Origin: Clostridiales bacterium
GTDB lineage: Bacteria > Bacillota > Clostridia > Oscillospirales > Acutalibacteraceae
Reading direction: 5' to 3'
Assembly: GCA_022800315.1 (NCBI GenBank)
Contig: JAAWQC010000002.1
Span: forward strand, 53,633 to 117,632
Length of the DNA: 64,000 nucleotides
Part shown: one piece after another, positions 29,959-38,776 of the stretch
Layout of the letters: each line of letters begins with the position of its first letter
Numbering within the stretch: the first letter of the stretch is position 1
Made by a program: the position numbers and the translations under genes
The notes under the pieces: model-generated
What the model was told of the DNA's origin: nothing
The model's input: the letters and a program-made list of their open reading frames with translations, nothing else
Database searches by the model: none

Positions 29959-30852
29959 TCAGGCCATCAGACCGTGCCGGCGCAAGACCGCCGCCAGCGC
30001 TTCCCGTCCGGCGTCATCCATGCCGACCAGCGGCATACGGCACTGTCCCACATCCATTCCCATCAGGTTCATGGCCTCCTTAATCGGGATGGGGTTGACA
30101 TCGGAGAACAGGGCCATCGATAAATCGGAGAGTTCCTTTTGCAGGGCAAGGCTGCCTTCGGTATCGCCGGCAAACCATTTTTCACAGATATCGTCGGTCT
30201 GCTTCGGCAGAATGTTGGACATCACCGAAATCACGCCCTTGCCGCCCAGGGCGAGCATGGGGACGATCTGGTCGTCGTTGCCCGAATACAGGTCGAGACT
30301 GTCGCCGCACAGGGCCGCGGTGCGCAGAATAGCCGACATATTGCCGTTGGCTTCCTTGATGGCGACAATGTAGGGATTCTTGCCCAGCTCCACATAGGTG
30401 GCGGGCTTGATATCCACGCCGGTGCGGGAGGGGACATTGTAGAGCATGATGGGCATACGCACCGCGTCGGCCACCGTGTTGTAGTGGGCGATCAGGCCGC
30501 GCTGGGAGGTTTTGTTGTAATAGGGTGTCACCACCAGCAGGGCGTCGGCGCCCAGGCGCTTCGCCTCCTGGGACAGCTCGATGCAGTAGCCGGTGTCATT
30601 GGAACCGGTGCCGGCGATGACCGGCACGCGGCCTTTCGCCTGCTCGATGGAGACCTTGATGGCCTCGGTATGTTCCTCGTGGGTCAGGGTAGAGGATTCG
30701 CCGGTGGTACCACAGGTGATGATGGCATCGGTGCCGTTTTCAATCTGCCATTCTATCAGCTCACGGTATTTTTCGAAGTTGACGCTGCCGTCAGCATGCA
30801 TGGGGGTGACAATGGCGACGCCGGTACCGCGGAAAATGGTAGTCTTTTTCAT
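29959..30852 (-). CDS. dapA: 4-Hydroxy-tetrahydrodipicolinate synthase
   Basis: A 297-residue TIM-barrel aldolase joining pyruvate and aspartate semialdehyde. CGTTGESSTLTHEEH, VVTPYYNKTSQRGL, MLYNVPSRTG with the catalytic Tyr, and VAIKEANGNMS with the Schiff-base lysine are all present. It lies 42 bases after asd with an AAAGGTG ribosome site, and shares the lysine riboswitch. Confidence 0.96.
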   Translation of the reverse strand: MKKTTIFRGTGVAIVTPMHADGSVNFEKYRELIEWQIENGTDAIITCGTTGESSTLTHEEHTEAIKVSIEQAKGRVPVIAGTGSNDTGYCIELSQEAKRLGADALLVVTPYYNKTSQRGLIAHYNTVADAVRMPIMLYNVPSRTGVDIKPATYVELGKNPYIVAIKEANGNMSAILRTAALCGDSLDLYSGNDDQIVPMLALGGKGVISVMSNILPKQTDDICEKWFAGDTEGSLALQKELSDLSMALFSDVNPIPIKEAMNLMGMDVGQCRMPLVGMDDAGREALAAVLRRHGLMA

Positions 30853-30894
30853 ACTAACACCTTTTCTCTTTTAGAGTGATGGAGGATGGTTCGT

Positions 30895-31971
30895 TCAGTC
30901 CATATAGCCCTTGGCGCACAGCAGCTCGGCCAGCAGGACCGCGCCTCCCGCCGCGCCTCGCAGCGTGTTGTGGGAAAGGCCGACGAATTTGTAATCGTAC
31001 TGCGTATCTTCCCGCAGACGGCCGAGGCAAACGGCCATGCCGCCCTCCAGCCCGCGATGAAGCCTGGTCTGGGGCATATTGTCCTCCTCAAAATAGTGGA
31101 GGAACTGCTTCGGGGCACTGGGAAGCTCCAGCCGCTGGGGTTCGCCTGAGAAATCGCGCCACGCTTTTAGTATGTCCTCTTTGGATGGCTTTTTGTCAAA
31201 GCTGCAATAGACGGCGGCAAAATGGCCGTTGCTGACCGGCACCCGCAGGCACTGGGCCGTGAAGGAGGGGGAGGAGGCGGGGACGATTTTGTCGCCGACC
31301 ACCTGTCCCCAGATCTTCAGGGGTTCCTGTTCGGACTTCTCTTCCTCGCCGCCGATATAGGGGATCACGTTATCCACCATCTCGGGCCACGTTTCGAAGG
31401 TTTTGCCCGCGCCGGAAATCGCCTGGTAGGTACAGACCAGAGCCTTGCTCAGACCGAAGGCCGACAGGGGGTACAGGGCGGGTACATAGCTTTGGAGAGA
31501 GCAGTTGGACTTGACCGAGATAAAGCCCTTCTTCGTGCCGAGACGTCTGCGCTGGGCGGCGATTACCTGAAGATGATCATCGTTGATTTCCGGGATGACC
31601 ATCGGCACATCGTGCGTGAAGCGATGGGCGCTGTTATTGGAGACCACCGGGCACTCGGCGCAGGCGTAAGCCTCTTCCAGTGCTTTGATTTCCGCCTTGG
31701 GCATATTCACCGCGCAGAAGACGAAATCCGCCTTGGCGGCGACGTCTGCGACATCGGCGGCGTCCATTACCGGCAGTTCCGCTACGTTCGCCGGCATCGG
31801 TTCCTCCATCATCCAGCGGGAACCCACCGCTTCTTTATACGTCTTGCCGGCTGAACGGGCACTGGCGGCCAGCGCGGTCACCTCAAACCACGGATGATCG
31901 TGCAGCAGCAGCGCGAAGCGCTGTCCTACCATGCCCGTGCAGCCGATAATGCCAACTTTATACTTTTTCAT
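30895..31971 (-). CDS. asd: Aspartate-semialdehyde dehydrogenase, archaeal-type
   Basis: A 358-residue enzyme reducing aspartyl phosphate to the semialdehyde. The NADP-binding VGIIGCTGMVGQRFA, the catalytic Cys in VKSNCSLQSYVPALYPL and the following YQAISGAGKTFETWPEM fit the archaeal/fungal-type subfamily rather than the E. coli type. The frame is open to 32037; the ATG at 31971 is about 9 bases from AAAGGA and gives MKKYKVGIIG. It is the first gene behind a lysine riboswitch and an attenuator. Aspartokinase is not in the window. Confidence 0.95.
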   Translation of the reverse strand: MKKYKVGIIGCTGMVGQRFALLLHDHPWFEVTALAASARSAGKTYKEAVGSRWMMEEPMPANVAELPVMDAADVADVAAKADFVFCAVNMPKAEIKALEEAYACAECPVVSNNSAHRFTHDVPMVIPEINDDHLQVIAAQRRRLGTKKGFISVKSNCSLQSYVPALYPLSAFGLSKALVCTYQAISGAGKTFETWPEMVDNVIPYIGGEEEKSEQEPLKIWGQVVGDKIVPASSPSFTAQCLRVPVSNGHFAAVYCSFDKKPSKEDILKAWRDFSGEPQRLELPSAPKQFLHYFEEDNMPQTRLHRGLEGGMAVCLGRLREDTQYDYKFVGLSHNTLRGAAGGAVLLAELLCAKGYMD

Positions 31972-32001
31972 GGGGACCATTCCTTTCTGATTACAGGCAA
32001 T

Positions 32002-32026
32002 AAAAAAAACCGGTTGAAAACCGGTT
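32002..32026 (-). terminator. Riboswitch-controlled attenuator before asd
   Basis: On the minus strand AACCGG and CCGGTT form a stem (both arms lie in AACCGGTT repeats), followed by a run of six or more T. It lies between the lysine aptamer and the asd ribosome site, so it is the expression platform. Confidence 0.88.
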
Positions 32027-32080
32027 GCAACAGCCATATAATAGAAGCACTGACGTCCGGCGGCTCCAGCGCACCGGAAA

Positions 32081-32253
32081 GACAGAATAGCGCTCCATCA
32101 TAGGCTGATGGCAACCGTACGGTTTTTCACCGCAAGGCCAGGCAGACGGCTCACCGGAAAACGCGTCCCCTTCGGCATCGCCGCCTTTGAGCTGTGGTCA
32201 CCGGCCCGGCGCCTCACACAACCTACTCATCGACAGATGCTCCTCTATTCAGT
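32081..32253 (-). ncRNA. Lysine riboswitch
   Basis: Read on the minus strand, this has the landmarks of the L-box in order: AGAGGAGC, GATGAGTAGG, GGTGACC, AAAGGCGGCGATGCCGAAGG, and the 3' segment CTATTCTGT. The latter pairs with ACTGAATAG at the 5' end (9 positions, one mismatch) to close P1. It precedes asd-dapA-dapB, the usual targets. With lysine bound, the terminator at 32002-32026 should form and shut the operon. Confidence 0.9.
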
Positions 32254-32278
32254 ATATTCGATTTCCTCGAATAGCCAC

Positions 32279-32307
32279 ATTGTAACATCACGATATCGGG
32301 TTGTCAA
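32279..32307 (-). promoter_or_regulatory. Promoter of asd-dapA-dapB
   Basis: On the minus strand TTGACA (32302-32307), 17 bases, TACAAT (32279-32284). Start near 32272, about 20 bases before the riboswitch closing stem. Confidence 0.82.
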
Positions 32308-32361
32308 ATAAAAAGTCAGTTAAGATGGCCGGCGGCGGACCATAAAGGAAGGAAACGGCAA

Positions 32362-33387
32362 ATGAACACAAAGGATTTTGATTATTTTCTCCCTCAGGAG
32401 CTGATCGCTCAGGAACCGATAGAGCCGCGGGATCATTCCCGCCTGCTGCATATGGACCGACAGTCCGGCGCCCTTACCGATACGGTTTTCCATCAGGTGA
32501 CGGATTTCCTGCGGCCGGGCGATTGTCTGATCCTCAACGACAGCCGTGTACTGCCTGCCCGTTTGTACGGCCAGAGAAAGGATACCGGCGGCGCGGTAGA
32601 GCTGCTGCTGCTCAGCCCACAGGGCAACGACTGCTGGGAGGTACTGGCGGGCCCTGGTAAAAAAGCAAAGCCCGGTATGGTGCTGACCTTCGGAGAGGGC
32701 CGGCTGGAGGCGGAGGTACTGGATGTCATCAACGACGGCAACCGGCTGGTCCGTTTTTCCTATGAGGGGAATTTCTATACCCTGCTGGAAGGGATTGGTC
32801 AGATGCCCCTGCCACATTATATTACGCACGAACTCAAGGATAAAGAACGGTATCAGACGGTGTATTCGCGGGAATCCGGTTCCGCCGCCGCCCCCACCGC
32901 AGGGCTTCACTTTACCAGCGAACTGCTGGAGTCCATCCGGAGGAAGGGTGTGGACATCGGCTTCGTGACCCTGCATGTGGGATTGGGAACATTCCGTCCT
33001 GTAAAGGTGGACGACATTACGCAGCATAAGATGCATTCGGAACACTATGAACTGTCCCGTGAGACAGCCGATCTGATCAACCGGACCAGACAGAGGGGCG
33101 GGCGGGTCATCGCGGTGGGGACCACCAGCTGCCGCACCCTGGAAAGCGTCGGTGTGACCGAGGGAATCGTCGGTCCCGCCGAAGGCTGGACCGACATCTT
33201 CATCTATCCCGGTTATCGGTTTCAGGTAATCGACGGGCTTCTGACCAACTTCCATCTGCCGGAAAGCACCCTGATCATGCTGGTCAGCGCCTTTGCGGGC
33301 TATGACCACACCATGGCGGCCTATCGCCATGCGGTGGAGCAACGGTATCGGTTCTTCAGCTTTGGCGATAGCATGCTGATCCTGTAA
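32362..33387 (+). CDS. queA: S-adenosylmethionine:tRNA ribosyltransferase-isomerase
   Basis: A 341-residue QueA, the step making epoxyqueuosine on t[17 protein letters not shown] at the start, [44 protein letters not shown] and [15 protein letters not shown] are all family motifs. The ATG follows AAAGGAAGG. It often sits next to tgt; here tgt is 2.9 kb away, beyond two unrelated genes. Confidence 0.96.
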   Translation: MNTKDFDYFLPQELIAQEPIEPRDHSRLLHMDRQSGALTDTVFHQVTDFLRPGDCLILNDSRVLPARLYGQRKDTGGAVELLLLSPQGNDCWEVLAGPGKKAKPGMVLTFGEGRLEAEVLDVINDGNRLVRFSYEGNFYTLLEGIGQMPLPHYITHELKDKERYQTVYSRESGSAAAPTAGLHFTSELLESIRRKGVDIGFVTLHVGLGTFRPVKVDDITQHKMHSEHYELSRETADLINRTRQRGGRVIAVGTTSCRTLESVGVTEGIVGPAEGWTDIFIYPGYRFQVIDGLLTNFHLPESTLIMLVSAFAGYDHTMAAYRHAVEQRYRFFSFGDSMLIL

Positions 33388-33408
33388 ACCAATCAGCTGG
33401 CACATGGC

Positions 33409-33437
33409 TTGACAAGCTGTACGAAAGGATATAACAA
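33409..33437 (+). promoter_or_regulatory. Possible promoter after queA
   Basis: TTGACA (33409-33414) with TAACAA 17 bases on, or TATAAC 15 bases on. It points at the hairpin at 33448, so a transcript from here would meet a terminator within about 50 bases. Confidence 0.4.
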
Positions 33438-33447
33438 AAAAATGGTT

Positions 33448-33488
33448 AGCGGATACCTTTCGCAGAAGCGATTGGTATCCGCTTTTTT
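33448..33488 (+). terminator. Terminator/attenuator after queA
   Basis: AGCGGATACC pairs with GGTATCCGCT, with an inner TCGC/GCGA hairpin, followed by six T. It ends queA transcription and may also attenuate transcripts from the promoter just upstream. Confidence 0.85.
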
Positions 33489-33489
33489 G

Positions 33490-33753
33490 CCTTAAAGTTA
33501 GCGAGAGCTAACCTAAAAGGGGGAAGGTTTACGATGTGAAAAATCCAGCGGATTCCGCTGTCAAAGGCGCTGAAGACTATGGATTGATTTAGGCGTAATT
33601 ACGTAAAGAGAATTCCCGCGTTTGTTTACCCTTTACAAAAAGACGGAAAACTTGCCTCGTCGATGGTTTTGCCAGTATTTGTGCCTTGTTTCTCAAAGCG
33701 TGGACCAGTATGCTGGAATGACAGCGAATTGATAAAAAAGGATAGAAAAGCAT
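33490..33753 (+). other. Intergenic stretch with small hairpins before the GH18 gene
   Basis: Visible elements: GTTAGC-GAGA-GCTAAC (33497-33512); a purine-rich AAAAGGGGGAAGG; CAGCGG/CCGCTG; and an 18-codon frame starting GTG at 33536 with a fair ribosome site (VKNPADSAV at its start). The order GGGAA, then GTGAAAAATCC, then CCGCTGTCA, loosely recalls the core of a cobalamin riboswitch. The conserved B12-box segment is missing, so I do not call one. Confidence 0.3.
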
Positions 33754-35160
33754 ATGATCCGAATGAAGGGAAAATTATTGTATAAAGCGGCTTCGCTGTT
33801 GGCTGTATTGGCCTTGATGGCGGGGATAGGGTCTGTCTGTCTCCCCACGCTGTCAGCGGAAGCCCCCAGCCCTCCGCCTGTCACCATACCTTCTGCCGAG
33901 ACGACAACCACAGGGGAGCGTTCGGAGACCAGGAGGACCGATAGCGGGGAAGAGATAGTAGGTCCGACGGAAAACCCAACCGATGCAGGCGAATCGAGCG
34001 AAACGGAGTATACGGCGGGCAGCAGCACCGGCAGAGCGACGACGGTACATACACAAGCGCCGGCGAAACCGTCCGCCGGTCCCACAACACAACCGTTTGT
34101 TCCCGATCCGCCAACAAAGGGGACGGTGGTCGGTTATTATACCGGCTGGTCAGCCGCTAAAGGCTATACCCCTGATAAAATACCGGCGTCACAGCTCACC
34201 CACATCCATTACGCGTTTGCCAAAATCGATCCGGACACCCTAAAAATCAGTCTTGCTGATCCTGTGACCGACCAGCGCAATTTTGCCGCCCTTCGTCAGC
34301 TGAAAAAACAATATCCCCATTTGAGGCTCATGATTTCGGTTGGCGGATGGGACTACTCGGTCTATTTTTCTGATGCCGCCGCGACGGAGCAGGCGCGCAG
34401 CGCCTTTGCGGAAAGCTGTGTGCAGTTCCTGAAGGAATACGGCTTTGACGGGGTGGATATCGACTGGGAATACCCGGTGTCCGGCGGTTTAACGGGCAAT
34501 CACAACCGGCCTGCGGACCGGGAAAATTTTACCCTGCTGCTGCAAACCCTGAGAAACCGGCTAGACCGTCAGCAGGCCGCTGACGGCCGGACGTATCTGC
34601 TGAGTGTGGCGGGTGCTGCCAATACAGGCTATCTCGGAAAAATCGAACTGAACCGCGTAATGCCCCTGCTCGATTATCTTTTTATCATGGCATACGATTT
34701 TCATGGTCCTTGGGATCGGTACGCCGACCTCAACGCACCTTTGTACACCCCGTCGGCCGCCTCACCCCAGTATAAAAGCAGCGTCAGTGAAGGCGTGTCC
34801 GCCTATCTGAACGCAGGCGCGCCTGCCGGTAAGCTGGTGCTGGGAATGCCCTTTTACGGGTATCGCTATCAGGGGACAAACGGGCTGTACAGTCCCTTTG
34901 CCTCCGCGTCATCCATTACGTACGACGAAGTAATCGGTTCCTACGTGAGCAATCCTGCGTATACGGTGCATCAGCACGAAGCGAAGGTTCCTTTTCTGAC
35001 GGGAAACGGGCTGTTCATTTCGTATGAAGATATCAGTTCCATAGCCGCGAAAGCACAATATGCCAGGGAACGCGGGTTGAAAGGCGTCGGAGCCTGGTCG
35101 CTTTCTCACGACGCGAATGGAATATTGCTGGCCAGCATGTGGAACAACTGGCGGAATTGA
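33754..35160 (+). CDS. Secreted glycoside hydrolase family 18 protein
   Basis: A 468-residue exported protein. Residues 1-35 are a signal peptide (basic start, LLAVLALMAGIGSVCLPTLSA). Residues 36-120 are a Pro/Thr/Ser/Glu-rich linker, probably a wall spacer. Residues 125-465 are a GH18 barrel opening GTVVGYYTGWSAAKGY, with the catalytic DxxDxDxE in DGVDIDWEYP (Asp232, Asp235, Asp237, Glu239), YDFHGPWD and a C-terminal GVGAWSLSHDANG. Family members cut chitin or peptidoglycan-type beta-1,4 GlcNAc links; the substrate is not evident. It lies inside the queA-tgt-yajC neighbourhood. Confidence 0.92.
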   Translation: MIRMKGKLLYKAASLLAVLALMAGIGSVCLPTLSAEAPSPPPVTIPSAETTTTGERSETRRTDSGEEIVGPTENPTDAGESSETEYTAGSSTGRATTVHTQAPAKPSAGPTTQPFVPDPPTKGTVVGYYTGWSAAKGYTPDKIPASQLTHIHYAFAKIDPDTLKISLADPVTDQRNFAALRQLKKQYPHLRLMISVGGWDYSVYFSDAAATEQARSAFAESCVQFLKEYGFDGVDIDWEYPVSGGLTGNHNRPADRENFTLLLQTLRNRLDRQQAADGRTYLLSVAGAANTGYLGKIELNRVMPLLDYLFIMAYDFHGPWDRYADLNAPLYTPSAASPQYKSSVSEGVSAYLNAGAPAGKLVLGMPFYGYRYQGTNGLYSPFASASSITYDEVIGSYVSNPAYTVHQHEAKVPFLTGNGLFISYEDISSIAAKAQYARERGLKGVGAWSLSHDANGILLASMWNNWRN

Positions 35161-35276
35161 TCCGATTTAGATATTATTAAGTGAAATATATGTTTAATAA
35201 CACATTTTTATTGGATTATATTGTTAATATAAGATAATAATTCAGCGTTATTTAAGCAAAGGAACAGATAATTGTA

Positions 35277-35305
35277 TTGACAGTAAATCAGTGGAGAAAT
35301 ATAAT
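35277..35305 (+). promoter_or_regulatory. Promoter of the formyltransferase-like gene
   Basis: TTGACA (35277-35282), 17 bases, TATAAT (35300-35305), a perfect consensus. The flanking 35161-35428 region is very AT-rich compared with the rest of the window. Confidence 0.82.
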
Positions 35306-35428
35306 ATATTGCAAGTTACGACATGAAACTATCATATTTTCCACTGGCTGTTGTGATTAATATGACTTCTTGAGTGCAATAAGAAATGGTTTACTCACTG
35401 GGGTAACGTAAAACCGACAAATAAGAAG

Positions 35429-36127
35429 GTGATACCTATCGCGACGAAAGTCATGCTTATTTCAAAAGACGATAATCTGTTTTGCCGGTATGCGGAACAT
35501 ATCCTGCTGAGTTGTTTTCCCAAAGAGGAGGTTCGCCTGGTTGCCGGCACAGTGGGCGATCCGCTGGATAAAGAACTCAAATGGTGCCGTCCCGAATATC
35601 TGGTGTCTTTTTTATCGCCTTGGATTATCCCCGCGGAACTGCTGCAGACCGCCCGGACGGCCGCCATTAATTTTCATCCCGGTTCACCGGATTATCCCGG
35701 CAGCGGCTGCTATAATTTTGCCCTGTATGAAAATGCAGCGAGGTATGGGGTTACCTGCCATCATATGCAGCCGAAGGTGGACAGCGGGGACATCGTCATG
35801 ACCTCCTATTTCGATGTGGGAGAGTGGGATACCGTCGAGACGCTGAAACTGAAATCCATGAATCACCTCCTGCTGTGCTTTGAAAGGGTGGTGTCGCTGA
35901 TTGCGGCGGGGCGTCCGCTACCCCTGTCGGAGGAAAAATGGCGGCGAAAACCCTTTACCCGCAAGGAAATGTACCAGCTGTTTGAGATTGACCCCGCAGC
36001 CTGTGATACCGCCGAGGTGCAGAAACGCATCCGGGCCGCCGCTTATCCCTCCTGTAAAGGCGCCTATACGGTGATAGGGGATACCCGATTTTATGTGGAC
36101 ACCGAAGATCGTCCTCCCATTGTATAA
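35429..36127 (+). CDS. Formyltransferase-fold protein, solitary
   Basis: A 232-residue (or shorter) protein with the formyl-transferase N-terminal domain. VMLISKDDN opens the nucleotide-fold. YLVSFLSPWIIPAELL, AINFHPGSPDYPGSGCYNFALYE (catalytic Asn and His) and HHMQPKVDSGDIVMT (catalytic Asp) are standard. It lacks the C-terminal tRNA-binding domain of Fmt, so a small-molecule or nucleotide-sugar substrate is more likely. The start is unclear. GTG at 35429 overlaps the strong AAGGTGAT ribosome site, and the next ATG (35453) is 23 bases away and would cut into the first strand. Confidence 0.78.
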   Translation: MIPIATKVMLISKDDNLFCRYAEHILLSCFPKEEVRLVAGTVGDPLDKELKWCRPEYLVSFLSPWIIPAELLQTARTAAINFHPGSPDYPGSGCYNFALYENAARYGVTCHHMQPKVDSGDIVMTSYFDVGEWDTVETLKLKSMNHLLLCFERVVSLIAAGRPLPLSEEKWRRKPFTRKEMYQLFEIDPAACDTAEVQKRIRAAAYPSCKGAYTVIGDTRFYVDTEDRPPIV

Positions 36128-36135
36128 AGATGAAT

Positions 36136-36178
36136 GGCCCGGGTGCTTACGTTAGAGGCGCCCGGGCCGTATACGTTT

Positions 36179-36180
<2 letters not shown>
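36136..36180 (+). terminator. Terminator after the formyltransferase-like gene
   Basis: GGCCCGGGTGC pairs with GCGCCCGGGCC (one G-U), then a gap and a run of T that also supplies the first two bases of the tgt -35 element. Confidence 0.7.
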
Positions 36181-37379
<1,199 letters not shown>

Positions 37380-37426
37380 AGAAAACCCCTGAACTATAAG
37401 CATTTTGTAAACTTTTCACTTTGTCC

Positions 37427-37455
37427 TTGCTATATGCTGGAAAAACCGATATAAT
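37427..37455 (+). promoter_or_regulatory. yajC promoter
   Basis: TTGCTA (37427-37432), 17 bases, TATAAT (37450-37455), just ahead of the yajC ribosome site. Confidence 0.65.
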
Positions 37456-37483
37456 AAATAAGATTTTTTAGGAGGTGCTTGTC

Positions 37484-37861
37484 TTGAATCAGTTTTTAAC
37501 CCTTTTGGCGGAGGGAGACACGTCCGGCGCTACCGGCGGAAACGCCCTGATGGGTACACTGGTATCCCTGCTGCCGATTATTCTGGTAATCGTCCTGATG
37601 TACTTCATCGTGCTGCGCCCGCAGAAGAAGAAGGAGAAGGAAGAGCAGAAAATGCGCAACAGTATGCGGGTGGGCGATGAGATCACTACCATCGGCGGCA
37701 TCTGCGGCCGTGTGGTTACCATCCGTGACGATTCGCTGGTTATTGAAACCGGCGCCGACCGCAATAAAATGACGGTTAAGAAATGGGCGATTCAGAGCTG
37801 CGATACCGTCCACGATCCCAAAGAAGACGATGACGACGATGATGATGATGACGATATCTAA
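37484..37861 (+). CDS. yajC: Preprotein translocase subunit YajC with polyaspartate tail
   Basis: A 125-residue membrane protein associated with SecDF. A short outside segment, one membrane helix (LVSLLPIILVIVLMYFIVL), the family RPQKKKEKE motif and a small soluble domain (MRVGDEITTIGGICGRV). The tail ends in ten consecutive Asp and an Ile, coded by a GAY triplet run. The likely start is TTG at 37484, 8 bases from AGGAGG; GTG at 37475 overlaps that site. Confidence 0.93.
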   Translation: MNQFLTLLAEGDTSGATGGNALMGTLVSLLPIILVIVLMYFIVLRPQKKKEKEEQKMRNSMRVGDEITTIGGICGRVVTIRDDSLVIETGADRNKMTVKKWAIQSCDTVHDPKEDDDDDDDDDDI

Positions 37862-38040
37862 ATCAGAAATGGTACGCAAAGGCTGAGAAAGAATTGCGGG
37901 CAATTCTTCGGTACCGGTTCCGGACAGCTCGAACAGCTAATGAATAATAGGCGGATAGAAATCGGCACCTGTACTAATTTCCTCACGGGCAGAATATGTT
38001 TATAGCAAAACGAGGCTGTCTGCGGAGAGGGAGTTGGAAC

Positions 38041-38451
38041 ATGAAATCATCGCATTCCACCCATAAAGAAGAGGCGCCGCTGATCGGCAAAATGGTACGT
38101 CCGGTATTGATCGGAGCTGTTGTCGGCGCGGCCTGCTGCCTATTGCTGCTGCTGTTGTTCGCAGCGGTGATGGCGGCAAAGGATATCCCACAGGGTGCTG
38201 TGACCCCCATGGCTGTCGTGGCCGCCGCCGCCGGTTCTTTTGTCGGCGGTTTTGTAGCTGCCCGCATTGCCAAAATGAAGGGCATTTTGTTCGGCGCCGC
38301 CTGCGGTCTTCTCCTGTATTTGGTGGTGATGGTGGCCGGTTACGCGGTGCTCAAGGATATCCGCGGAATCTACGCGCTGGTCAAGTTGGCTATCATGCTG
38401 GGCTGCGGGGCAGTCGGCGGTATTCTCGGTGTGAATACCCGCAAAAAATAG
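38041..38451 (+). CDS. TIGR04086-type membrane protein
   Basis: A 136-residue protein with four hydrophobic segments (for example VLIGAVVGAACCLLLLLLFA and LFGAACGLLLYLVVMVAGY). It begins MKSSHSTHKE after a GGAG site; the frame is open from 37996. Proteins of this family are typically found just before the SCIFF peptide gene, as here, but their role is unknown. Between yajC and this gene lies an AAGAATTG/CAATTCTT hairpin (37889-37908) with no T-run. Confidence 0.82.
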   Translation: MKSSHSTHKEEAPLIGKMVRPVLIGAVVGAACCLLLLLLFAAVMAAKDIPQGAVTPMAVVAAAAGSFVGGFVAARIAKMKGILFGAACGLLLYLVVMVAGYAVLKDIRGIYALVKLAIMLGCGAVGGILGVNTRKK

Positions 38452-38477
38452 GAGCGGTCCCGCTGGTCGAATAAGGA

Positions 38478-38506
38478 TTGAAATTCGACAGGATATCCTG
38501 TATACT
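38478..38506 (+). promoter_or_regulatory. scfA promoter
   Basis: TTGAAA (38478-38483), 17 bases, TATACT (38501-38506), 27 bases before the SCIFF start codon. Confidence 0.7.
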
Positions 38507-38532
38507 GTAAGAAAAAACGGAGGCGTTTCCCC

Positions 38533-38670
38533 ATGAAACACATCAAGACCATCAATTCTCAGAATCTGAAGGAATCGGCGGCCAAGGGCGGCTGCGGTGA
38601 ATGTCAGGCTTCCTGCCAGTCCGCCTGCAAGACCTCCTGCACCGTTGCCAACCAGCAGTGCGAGAAGTAA
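38533..38670 (+). CDS. scfA: SCIFF (six-cysteine-in-forty-five) ranthipeptide precursor
   Basis: A 45-residue peptide starting MKHIKTINSQNLKES, with Cys at 21, 24, 28, 32, 36 and 43, which is exactly the SCIFF pattern. Its radical SAM maturase follows at 38777. The family is nearly universal in Clostridia. The maturase makes sulfur-to-carbon (thioether) bridges, and the product has been linked to population sensing. The ribosome site is GGAGG, 8 bases before the ATG. Confidence 0.96.
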   Translation: MKHIKTINSQNLKESAAKGGCGECQASCQSACKTSCTVANQQCEK

Positions 38671-38688
38671 GGTTTGATCGACGTCACG

Positions 38689-38720
38689 TCAGGGCGGATA
38701 ACATCCGCCCTGATCTTTGT
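38689..38720 (+). terminator. Partial terminator between scfA and scfB
   Basis: TCAGGGCGGAT pairs with ATCCGCCCTGA across three bases, then TCTTTGTTTAT. A leaky stop here would yield much more peptide than maturase message from one promoter. Confidence 0.75.
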
Positions 38721-38776
38721 TTATAAAGTGAAACGCCGGTTCATGGGCGATATGGAAAAGGACGGTTAGGCGACAG

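Noticed and set aside
33490..33640. Cobalamin riboswitch before the GH18 gene
   Set aside because: Some core-like words are present, but the conserved B12-box segment is absent and the downstream gene is not B12-related; listed only as a structured stretch.
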